Source: Gordonibacter faecis (GTDB taxonomy: Bacteria; Actinomycetota; Coriobacteriia; Coriobacteriales; Eggerthellaceae). Taken from it: a stretch of DNA of 53,912 nucleotides. Under the pieces are notes generated by a model. The model was not told where the DNA came from. It saw nothing but the letters and a program-made list of their open reading frames with translations, and did not search any database. A program made the translations under genes and the position numbers. Within the stretch, counting starts at the first letter, position 1, and each line of letters starts with the position of its first letter. Positions 25,169 to 32,606 of this stretch are shown one piece after another. The stretch is from positions 1 through 53,912 of the forward strand of contig NZ_JASJEU010000001.1 in NCBI RefSeq assembly GCF_030077735.1, read 5' to 3'.

Positions 25169-25253
25169 GCGCGGCACGGGGTAATGCCCAGTCGCTCAGA
25201 CAGTCCTCGCTTCGCTGCGGAACTCGCTTTGTGGACATCACCCCGTACCGCGC
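25169..25253 (+). repeat. Palindromic element, copy 4, intergenic (short form)
   Basis: Outer stem GCGCGG-C-ACGGGGTAATG (25169-25186) / CATCACCCCGT-A-CCGCGC (25236-25253), one mismatch and one G-T pair. Conserved ATGCCCAGTCGCTCAGACAG and GGAACTCGCTTTGTGGACAT are present, but the long apical stem is reduced to CTCGCTTCGCTGCGG. 85 bp against 110-156 bp for the in-gene copies. Confidence 0.88.
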
Positions 25254-25328
25254 TGGCCGAAGTTGAGAATTCGCCTTTGGGTGTTGCCGCTTGGGATGAC
25301 AACCGAGGGCGCTGCGGGTTCACCGTAG

Positions 25329-25349
25329 GGCAAGGGCTCTGCCCTTGCC
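25329..25349. repeat. Perfect hairpin before fabZ
   Basis: GGCAAGGGC-TCT-GCCCTTGCC, 9-bp perfect stem, 69 bp before the fabZ start. Without a T-run; may be part of another repeat family or an RNA processing/stability site. Confidence 0.55.
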
Positions 25350-25417
25350 GCCAACTGCCGTTGACCCACTGGTTCGTTGGGAGGCGGGCGACGCATTGAA
25401 TGAGAAGGAGAACCACT

Positions 25418-25867
25418 GTGGACATAACGTATCCTTGTGGGAGAGAGGTTGTTGAGGCGGTTTTGCCGCATCGGGAGCCGTTTTGTTGGGTGAGCCGCGT
25501 GGTGGCGTGTGAGCCGGGGGTTGAGGTGACGGCGGAGCTTGACGTTGATCCTTCGCTTCCCCTGTTTACGGGGCATTTTCCGGGGCATCCGGTGCTGCCG
25601 GGGGTCATCATTATGGAGGCGTTGGCGCAGGCAGCCTCGTTCTGCATTCTGGTGGAGCGCGGCGCGGAAGGATCCATCGGCTTTCTCACGGGCATTGATG
25701 GCGCGAAGTTTCGCCGCCAGGTGGAGCCGGGGGAGACGCTCACGCTCAAGGGGCGCATAGTGAAGTCCTCGTCGCGTTTGTGCGTGGCCGAGGTGGAGGC
25801 GAGCGTTGAGGGCGCGGTGTGTGCCACGGCGACGCAGAAGTATGTGCTGGCGAAGGCGGAGGCCTAG
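25418..25867 (+). CDS. fabZ: 3-hydroxyacyl-ACP dehydratase
   Basis: 149 aa hotdog-fold dehydratase. Catalytic His in LPHREPF (~20-26) and Glu in GHFPGHPVLPGVIIMEALAQ (~55-74), both intact. It removes water from 3-hydroxyacyl-ACP. GTG at 25418 is preferred, with AGAAGGAG 7 nt upstream; an ATG at 25400 lies on that site's far side and lacks its own RBS. It is separated from fabF by the repeat-rich gap but shares direction and pathway, and the ACC fusion follows after 36 nt. A FabA-type isomerase is not evident, so how unsaturated fatty acids are made is not shown here. Confidence 0.94.
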   Translation: MDITYPCGREVVEAVLPHREPFCWVSRVVACEPGVEVTAELDVDPSLPLFTGHFPGHPVLPGVIIMEALAQAASFCILVERGAEGSIGFLTGIDGAKFRRQVEPGETLTLKGRIVKSSSRLCVAEVEASVEGAVCATATQKYVLAKAEA

Positions 25868-25903
25868 GCAGTCGACAGGCGTAATGAAGCGAGAGGTTGT
25901 TCG

Positions 25904-28480
25904 ATGAAGCAGCGCAGACAGGACTACATCACCATCGCATCCGACGGCACGGTGCTCATGCCGGGCGCCGTGAGCGCGGACAAGGAGCCGGAGTGTGAGG
26001 CGGCTGACGTTGCCTATCGCCTGACACGCATGGCGGAAGAGGCTGCGGCGGCCCTGCCGGTTGCGCCGAACGCCCTCGATGCGGCCGACATGTCGGAATA
26101 CACGTCCATTCCGCAGAGTGTGGCCACGTCGTCGCCGCGTCCTGCTGCCGCGCAGGTGGGCGCTGCTGATGCGGAAGGTGGCGCGGCGCAGCACGATGCG
26201 TTGCCTGTTGCGCTTTTGATGGCGCGACCCAAAACGGCGAAACGCCTGTTGCAGGCGGTGTCCGACGCGGGGTTTACCGCGTGTGTTGCTTACACGCAGG
26301 ATCATCGGTTTGAGGCGCCGCTCAAGGCGGCGCCGCGTGCGGTGTGTTTGGGTGAGAAGTATTCCGATGCGCTCTTCTGTAACAGCTATGCGGTGCTTAC
26401 GGCGGTTGAGGAATGTGGCGCGTCGACGGTGCTTTTGTGTGACGAATCGCTGCCGCTTGCTGAGGTTGATAGTTTCCTTGCGCGTGCGTCTGCGCAGGGC
26501 GTGCGTGTGTTTAAGCCGCTCAGCGCCGAGGCGCCGCTTTTGGGGTGGGTGCTCTGCACCACTGATAAGCCCGCCATCGAGCGTGGCGCGTGGCGCGCGT
26601 GTCCGCACTGCGGCCTCAAGTTCGACGAAGCAAGCCTGGCTTCGGGGCACTACACGTGCCCCACCTGTGGCGGTTACTTCCGTATGTCGTCGATTGAGCG
26701 CATCAACGATTTGCTTGACGCCGAGAGTTTTGTTGAGATGGACCAGGTTGTGGCGGAAGGTGACCCGCTTGCCTTCCCCGGTTACCTTGACAAACTGGCT
26801 GCTCAGCGGGAGAAAACGGGGCTTGAGGAAGCGGTGCGTACCGGCGTTGGCCGCATTGCGGGGCTGCACGTGGCAGTGGGCATCATGGAGTCGCAGTTCT
26901 TCATGGGCTCGATGGGCTCCGTGGTGGGCGAGAAGTTGCACCGTTTGGTGGAGTATGCCACCGAAGAGCGCCTGCCGGTGGTGATTTTTACCGCGTCGGG
27001 TGGGGCGCGTATGCAGGAGGGCCTCGTGTCGCTCATGCAGATGGCGAAGGTGTCCTGTGCGCTCGCGCGTCACAACGAGGCGGGGCTTCCGTATATCTCG
27101 GTGCTGACTGACCCCACGACCGGTGGCGTGACGGCATCGTTTGCCATGCAGGGCGATGTGATTCTGGCTGAGCCGCGCGCGCTTATTGGTTTCGCGGGCC
27201 AGCGCGTGATCAAAGATACTATCAAGCAGGAATTGCCGGAGGGCTTCCAAACGGCAGAGTTCGCGCTGGAGCATGGTCTGATCGATGCCATTGTGGAGCG
27301 CAGTGAATTGCGTGCTACTTTGGCGCATCTGTTGGCTCTTCACCTGGCGACGGTTGATAAGAGTGCGCCGGCGCCGGGGGAGCGCGCCATTTTGGTGGAC
27401 TACGAGACGGTGCAGCACAACTTGGAGCATGGCACCGATACGTACAACACGGTGACGTATGGTGACTTGTCGCCTGAGGGGTTGCCCTTTGGTGAGTCGT
27501 CGACGTGGCGGCAGGGGCGGGCGCGCCGCCTTCTGTCGGATATCGCGGGGCGCTTCGAGCAGCGGCATGCGAGTACGGTGTCTTCCAAGCGTTTGGAAAA
27601 GGCGCTCTCCCGCGGCGGGTTTGATGCGGAAGGAGGCGCATCGCTTGAGGTCAATGGAGTGCCTGATGATGCGGACGAGGTGCGTGGGGCAGATCCGGCG
27701 AACCGTGCGTGGCACAGTGTGCAGCTGGCGCGCAACACCCATCGGCCTACCTCGCTTGCCTATATTGACGCCTTTGTGGAAGGGTTCATTGAGCTGCACG
27801 GCGACCGCGCGTTCGGTGATGACGCGGCGGTGGTGTGTGGGCTTGGCTGGATTGGCGGACAAGCTGTCACGGTTATTGCCCAGGAGAAGGGTGCCAACTT
27901 GAAGGAGCGTATCCGTCGCAACTTCGGGTGCCCGCAGCCGGAAGGCTACCGCAAGAGTTTGCGGCTGATGCGGCAGGCTGAAAAGTTTGGGCGACCGGTG
28001 GTGTGTCTGGTGGATACGCAGGGTGCGTTCTGTGGCATGGAGGCCGAGGAGCGCGGGCAGGGCAATGCTATTGCGGATAACCTCATGGCGCTGGCGGGGT
28101 TGCGCGTGCCGGTGGTGAGCGTGCTGTTGGGCGAAGGTGGCAGTGGTGGCGCGCTGGCGTTGGCGCTGGCTGATCGCGTGGCCATGCAGGAGCATGCGGT
28201 GTACTCGGTGTTGTCGCCGGAGGGCTTCGCTTCCATTTTGTGGAAGGATCGCACGCGCGCACCCGAGGCGGCGGCCGTCATGAAGATGAGCGCCGAAGAG
28301 GCACGCCAGATGGGCATTGTGGATGCGGTGCTTTCCGAAGGGCCTGCTCCCGCGCATGAAAACCCCGCACGTGCGGCTGAAGGCGTGCGTGCGTATGTGG
28401 TTGCGGCGCTTGACGAGCTGGGTGCGGTGCCCGCCGATGAACTGCTGCGCGCCCGCCGTGCGCGGTTTGCTCGGTTCTAG
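25904..28480 (+). CDS. accDA: Acetyl-CoA carboxylase carboxyltransferase beta-alpha fusion with a biotin-carboxylase-like N-terminal domain
   Basis: 858 aa. Residues ~103-208 resemble the first (pre-ATP-grasp) domain of biotin carboxylase: ALLMARPKTAKRLLQAVSDA, CVAYTQDHRFEAPL, AVCLGEKYSDA. ATP-grasp and catalytic domains are missing, so it cannot carboxylate biotin. Then AccD: four-Cys zinc finger CPHCG...CPTCGG (~231-255) and crotonase-like core to ~482 (SGGARMQEGLVSLMQMAK, PTTGGVTASFAMQGD). A variable linker leads to AccA (~590-858; AYIDAFVEGFIELHGDRAF, VDTQGAFCG, GEGGSGGALALALADRV). AccD-AccA fusions occur in some Actinobacteria; the BC-like head is unusual. It makes malonyl-CoA from carboxybiotin-BCCP and acetyl-CoA. 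Neither accB nor accC is in the window. ATG at 25904; a moderate RBS (AAGCGAGAGG). Confidence 0.92.
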   Translation: MKQRRQDYITIASDGTVLMPGAVSADKEPECEAADVAYRLTRMAEEAAAALPVAPNALDAADMSEYTSIPQSVATSSPRPAAAQVGAADAEGGAAQHDALPVALLMARPKTAKRLLQAVSDAGFTACVAYTQDHRFEAPLKAAPRAVCLGEKYSDALFCNSYAVLTAVEECGASTVLLCDESLPLAEVDSFLARASAQGVRVFKPLSAEAPLLGWVLCTTDKPAIERGAWRACPHCGLKFDEASLASGHYTCPTCGGYFRMSSIERINDLLDAESFVEMDQVVAEGDPLAFPGYLDKLAAQREKTGLEEAVRTGVGRIAGLHVAVGIMESQFFMGSMGSVVGEKLHRLVEYATEERLPVVIFTASGGARMQEGLVSLMQMAKVSCALARHNEAGLPYISVLTDPTTGGVTASFAMQGDVILAEPRALIGFAGQRVIKDTIKQELPEGFQTAEFALEHGLIDAIVERSELRATLAHLLALHLATVDKSAPAPGERAILVDYETVQHNLEHGTDTYNTVTYGDLSPEGLPFGESSTWRQGRARRLLSDIAGRFEQRHASTVSSKRLEKALSRGGFDAEGGASLEVNGVPDDADEVRGADPANRAWHSVQLARNTHRPTSLAYIDAFVEGFIELHGDRAFGDDAAVVCGLGWIGGQAVTVIAQEKGANLKERIRRNFGCPQPEGYRKSLRLMRQAEKFGRPVVCLVDTQGAFCGMEAEERGQGNAIADNLMALAGLRVPVVSVLLGEGGSGGALALALADRVAMQEHAVYSVLSPEGFASILWKDRTRAPEAAAVMKMSAEEARQMGIVDAVLSEGPAPAHENPARAAEGVRAYVVAALDELGAVPADELLRARRARFARF

Positions 28481-28492
28481 GTGAAAGGCGCG

Positions 28493-31400
28493 CTAGCCCT
28501 CTAACAATTCCAGCAGTTCATCCTCACTGAGAGACGAGAGCGAAACGCCCTCCGCACCCACCACGCGGTCGGCGAGTTCGCTCTTTGCTTCTTGTAGGCG
28601 CAGGATGCGTTCCTCGATGGTATCTTCGGCCACTACCTTGCACACGCCCACGACGCGGGTTTGGCCGATGCGGTGGGCGCGGTCGGTGGCTTGGTTCTGC
28701 GCGGCGGCGTTCCACCACGGGTCGGCATGGATGACCGATGAGGCGCCGGTTAGGTTAAGGCCCGTGCCGCCTGCCTTGAGCGATACGAGGAAGGCAGGCG
28801 TGTCGTCGGCGTTAAAGGCGTTTACCAGTTCCAGCCGGCGCTTCTTTGGCGTGGCGCCCGTGATGGTGTAGTAAGGTACGCCGTGCTCTTCCAGCTTCTC
28901 GGCAATGAGCGCAAGGAAGCTGGTGAACTGGGAGAACACGAGCGTTTTCTCGCCAGCGTCGCGGGCGGATTCCACCAGCTCCACCAGCGCTGCCAGCTTT
29001 GCGCCCTCGGCGGCGTTTTCGTAAATCAGACGCGGGTCGCAGCAGAGTTGCCGCAGCTTCATGAGTTCGGCCAGCACCTCCACGCGCTTCTCCGGATTCG
29101 CGGGGCGATGGGAACCCTTCTTGCGGCGTTCTTTCTTTTGTTCGGCGAGGCGGTCGCGCAGGCGCTGCTCGTGAGCGACATAGAGTTTGCGCTGTTCGCC
29201 TTCCAAACGAACGTGCACGACCGATTCCAGCTTGTCGGGCAAGTCATCCAGCACGTCTTTTTTCAGGCGGCGCAGCATGAAGGGGCCCACGAGCGTGCGC
29301 AAACGTTGCGCGGCGTCTTCGTCACCACCCATAACGGGCAATTCAAAGCGCTCGCGAAAGCGCAGATAGGACCCCAGAAGCCCGGGCATCAGAAAGTCGA
29401 AGATGCTCCATAGTTCGCTCAGGCGGTTTTCCATCGGCGTTCCCGTGAGGGCGAAGTGGTGGCGCGCCTCCACCCGCTTGGCGGCGCGTGCCGTTTTGGT
29501 GGCGTGGTTCTTGACGTACTGCGCCTCGTCGAGCGCACACGTGTAAAACGCGCGCCCCGCGTAGTCGGTGGCATCGATGCGCAGCAGGTCATACGAGGTA
29601 ACCAGCACGTCGCAAGCCTGTGCACCGCCAGAGAACGCTTCGGCGCGGATGCGCAGGCGTTCGGACTTTGTGCCCACGGCGGCGCGCACGTCGAGCGTGG
29701 GTGCGAAGCGTTCGAATTCGGCGAGCCAGTTGTACACAAGTGAGGCGGGGCACACAATAAGGCTGGGACCAACGGCACGTGCCTCGTCTCGGCGCGCAAG
29801 TAAAAACGCGATAAGCTGGGCCGACTTGCCGAGTCCCATCTCGTCGGCCAGTATGCCGCCGAAATCCCGGTCGGCGAGCGAGTTCATCCAGCGAAAGCCT
29901 TCTTCCTGGTAGGGGCGCAGGGTGCCCGCAAAGTCCGGCGGCAGCGGGTGGATGCGCTCGCCTTTGGTGCGCAGGCTTTCGAGGTAGCGCGAGAAGGACT
30001 CTTCGCGTCGGGCTTCGGGCAGCTGTTCGTCCAGGTAGAAAGCACGGTAAGCGGGAAGTTCTGCGGTGCCGGAGGCCAGCTTGCGCGCCGAGATGCCGAA
30101 GTCATCGGCTAGCTGGTCGAGGTGCGCCAGGTCAAGCCCCGCAAGGTCAAGGAACACGCCGCTTTTGAGCCGATGGAAGCGTTTGCGCAGCCGATAGCTT
30201 GACAGCAGCGCCGCCACCTCCGAGGCTGGCAACTCATCCGCGGATACCTCCAGGTTAATAAGGTTGCCCACGAGCGAGAGCCCCACCGTGACGTGTGGTG
30301 AGCCGTCGAACAGGAGGCGGTCGAAGGCGGGCGTGGTGAACGCCGTGCCCAATTCCTGGAACGCGGCGAGGCCGCCGAACAGGAGGTCACCCACCGCGGC
30401 ATCGTCGGCCAGTGGTATCGTTGGGGGTTTGCTACTGGTATCAAAGTAGCGCTCCACCAAAGAGCGTGCCTGCGCTTCCGCCGCTTCGTCACGCAATGGC
30501 GCGGGGCGGGAGGCTGCGTGCTCACCGGTTGTCGTGCGCGCGGCGTCCGTGCTTCCCTCTTCGAACAGGTGAAAGCGTCGCTCGCCATACACCGCTTGGG
30601 CCGAACAGGTAACCGTGTGGTTGTCCTTATCGAAGTAAAATTCCAGCTGGCAGGGGACGGGCCGGTAGGCATCGATCTCGGGCGGCACGTTCGCCACCAG
30701 GGGTTCTTCAATGAGAGGGAGCAGTGTTGAACAGAAGAGCGGCAGGTCTTCCTCGCTCACAAAGAGGTGACCTCCGTTGTCAAAGAGTGCGCAGAGGAAG
30801 TCGGCCGTGCGCGCGTAGTCTGCTGAGCAGCGGTAAAAGATATCGTCGTGCCACACGTAGAGCCGCCCGCCTTCGGCTGCCGCTTTCGCGTCATCGGGAC
30901 CCGTGATGTCGTAGCCGCCTGAGGTTTCTTGCAGCGTCACTTCCAGGTGTGGATTGCCTTCAACGATATGGGCCGTGGTAACAGAGCGCATGGAGCGGTC
31001 GGTGGCTTCTACGGTGAAGGGGTGATCGGCCTGTATGTCGAGCAGTTCGACCAGTTCAAAGGCCGACAAATCCAGGCTGCGGCCCACTTCTGGATGGCTT
31101 CCAAACCGGCCGTAAAGCGCGCTGCTTGTCTGGCCGCGCAGCGAAACCGCGCGTTCGAGAAAGTGGGCCACGGCGCGTGCGTGATCGTTCAGCACGGCAG
31201 GGACGTGGGCAAACGAAAGCTTTTTGCCGTAGGAAAAGCGCTCGCCGGTGCGCATGCGTGCAACGAATTCGGAGATGCTTTTCATGACGTAGGAGCCGTG
31301 CGGCCCCACCAGTTTGAAGCGCGCGGACCAATTGCCGTAGCCATACGTGAGCGCCGTTTCGATGTCGATGGTGCCGTGGGCTTTATCTGCGGCTGCTAGT

Positions 31401-31780
31401 TTTCCGCGTTGCAGCAGGTCAGAAAGGCCGGCAGTGGTCGTGTGCGTTCGGTGGGTGCGGTAGCCGAGGAACCGCTCGGGCGCGTCGTTATACGAAAGCA
31501 CGAGCGCCGCGCAGTGCTTACACATGCCGTCGTATTCAAAGAAGGCGGGGCAGCTGCAGGAGTAGTCGACAATGAGGTCTTCGTCCTCGTCGATGCTGGC
31601 TGAGGTGCGGTACCGGTCGTTCCAGCCGTGGCTGCTGGCCACAAACGCGCTGAGGATGGCCTCGCTGCCCTCGTAGCGCGCCTGCTTCGTGAGGATGTTG
31701 CGGTCGGAGGACGCAATGGCGCGTGCGCGCTGCATTGTGCGCGCGTAGCAGTGCCGCTCAAGTTCGTCCTCAGAAATCAT
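28493..31780 (-). CDS. SNF2-family DEAD/DEAH helicase with SWIM zinc finger
   Basis: 1095 aa. N-terminal SWIM zinc finger (CSCPAFFEYDGMCKHC, ~77-92), a long middle region typical of bacterial SNF2 proteins (~150-600), then the Swi2/Snf2 motor: Walker A DEMGLGKSAQL (~643-653), Walker B-like LDEAQYVKNH (~750), ALTGTPMENRLSELWSIFDF, and the C-terminal helicase half (LVFSQFTSFLALIAEKL, SLKAGGTGLNLTGASSV, QATDRAHRIGQTRVV). AAGGAGG lies only a few bases before the ATG at 31780. It is convergent with accDA, 12 bp apart. Likely acts on protein-DNA or RNA polymerase complexes; SWIM-SNF2 proteins also occur in some defence loci, but nothing nearby here supports that. Confidence 0.92.
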   Translation of the reverse strand: MISEDELERHCYARTMQRARAIASSDRNILTKQARYEGSEAILSAFVASSHGWNDRYRTSASIDEDEDLIVDYSCSCPAFFEYDGMCKHCAALVLSYNDAPERFLGYRTHRTHTTTAGLSDLLQRGKLAAADKAHGTIDIETALTYGYGNWSARFKLVGPHGSYVMKSISEFVARMRTGERFSYGKKLSFAHVPAVLNDHARAVAHFLERAVSLRGQTSSALYGRFGSHPEVGRSLDLSAFELVELLDIQADHPFTVEATDRSMRSVTTAHIVEGNPHLEVTLQETSGGYDITGPDDAKAAAEGGRLYVWHDDIFYRCSADYARTADFLCALFDNGGHLFVSEEDLPLFCSTLLPLIEEPLVANVPPEIDAYRPVPCQLEFYFDKDNHTVTCSAQAVYGERRFHLFEEGSTDAARTTTGEHAASRPAPLRDEAAEAQARSLVERYFDTSSKPPTIPLADDAAVGDLLFGGLAAFQELGTAFTTPAFDRLLFDGSPHVTVGLSLVGNLINLEVSADELPASEVAALLSSYRLRKRFHRLKSGVFLDLAGLDLAHLDQLADDFGISARKLASGTAELPAYRAFYLDEQLPEARREESFSRYLESLRTKGERIHPLPPDFAGTLRPYQEEGFRWMNSLADRDFGGILADEMGLGKSAQLIAFLLARRDEARAVGPSLIVCPASLVYNWLAEFERFAPTLDVRAAVGTKSERLRIRAEAFSGGAQACDVLVTSYDLLRIDATDYAGRAFYTCALDEAQYVKNHATKTARAAKRVEARHHFALTGTPMENRLSELWSIFDFLMPGLLGSYLRFRERFELPVMGGDEDAAQRLRTLVGPFMLRRLKKDVLDDLPDKLESVVHVRLEGEQRKLYVAHEQRLRDRLAEQKKERRKKGSHRPANPEKRVEVLAELMKLRQLCCDPRLIYENAAEGAKLAALVELVESARDAGEKTLVFSQFTSFLALIAEKLEEHGVPYYTITGATPKKRRLELVNAFNADDTPAFLVSLKAGGTGLNLTGASSVIHADPWWNAAAQNQATDRAHRIGQTRVVGVCKVVAEDTIEERILRLQEAKSELADRVVGAEGVSLSSLSEDELLELLEG

Positions 31781-31882
31781 GATCCTCCTTGCGTTGAAGC
31801 CTTAAAAAGAGTATAAGGTATAAGAACGTTAGTTCGTATAATTTCCGCAAGAAAAGCGAACTTTGGAAAAGGGAGGAAGTTC

Positions 31883-31948
31883 ATGCACGGATATTCGGGG
31901 CGCGTTACGAAAGAAGCGCGAGGTCAACCAGTGCCAGCTTGTCGATGA
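31883..31948 (+). CDS. Possible 21-aa peptide with strong ribosome site
   Basis: ATG at 31883 follows AAGGGAGGAAGT and a TATAAT (31835-31840 region) on the plus strand; the frame ends in TGA at 31948 inside the 3' end of the antisense NUDIX gene. The signals look real but the peptide (MHGYSGRVTKEARGQPVPACR) has no known match to me. It may be a small protein, a remnant of a deleted gene, or chance. Confidence 0.25.
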   Translation: MHGYSGRVTKEARGQPVPACR

Positions 31949-32492
31949 GTTTGCGATAGATGCGGTCGCGAATCCAGGGTTCGGTGGAAAGCGCGATGGC
32001 GTCTTCTAGAGGCACCCAGCGCACGCCGCTGTTTTCATCAGGCTTGACGCGCAAGGGCTCGTCGGGAGAGGCCACCGCCAGGTAGGTGACGTTGAGGTGG
32101 AGGTGCGAGCCCACGTACGTGCCGCACTTCTCGTGCCCATCCACCGTGAGCACCTCAAGTGAGAAGATGCCGCCCGGTCCGCACGAGGTGACAAGGCGCG
32201 CGCCCACCACGCCGGTTTCCTCCTGCAACTCACGCAGCGCCACCCGCGCAAGGTCACGCTCCCCATCGGCATGCCCACCAATCCACGACCAGGAGTTATA
32301 GATGTTGTGGTACACAAGCAACGTCTGTGAGGCGGTGGGGTCAACCGTCCAAATAGAGCACGCCATATGCGCCAGCGAGTCGCGATCAAACACGCACGGG
32401 TCGCTTTCCATCTGCCGCACAATAACCTGCCGATCAACCTCTTCCTGCTCATTAAAAGGCTGGTAACTGCGTATGTCGTCAATGAGTGTCAT
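31905..32492 (-). CDS. NUDIX hydrolase
   Basis: 195 aa. The NUDIX box GX5EX7REUXEEXGU is complete: GGHADGERDLARVALRELQEETGV (~95-118 in two parts). These enzymes split nucleoside diphosphates linked to another group; the N-terminal ~60 residues (MTLIDDIRSYQPFNEQEE...) are typical of a family of cytosolic NUDIX proteins annotated only by domain. ATG at 32492 is chosen; no Shine-Dalgarno is visible, but TACAAT lies six bases upstream, so the mRNA could start at or next to the ATG (leaderless), as is frequent in Actinobacteria. Substrate unknown. Confidence 0.85.
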   Translation of the reverse strand: MTLIDDIRSYQPFNEQEEVDRQVIVRQMESDPCVFDRDSLAHMACSIWTVDPTASQTLLVYHNIYNSWSWIGGHADGERDLARVALRELQEETGVVGARLVTSCGPGGIFSLEVLTVDGHEKCGTYVGSHLHLNVTYLAVASPDEPLRVKPDENSGVRWVPLEDAIALSTEPWIRDRIYRKLIDKLALVDLALLS

Positions 32493-32606
32493 GGGGGTAT
32501 TGTACCCGTTTGCTACTTCGTGTGCCGCTCGTCTTCTCACGTGTCCATTATATGTGTGAAAGGATTATACTAAGCAGATCGACAAGCGAAGAGAGGGGAT
32601 GAGAAG

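Larger units (their letters stand above)
25154..25417. other. Repeat-rich gap between fabF and fabZ
   Basis: 264 bp without a convincing gene in an otherwise tight cluster. It holds palindromic element copy 4 (25169-25253) and a second perfect hairpin (25329-25349); the rest is GC-rich and unassigned. The fabZ ribosome site (AGAAGGAG, 25403-25410) is at its end. Confidence 0.7.
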
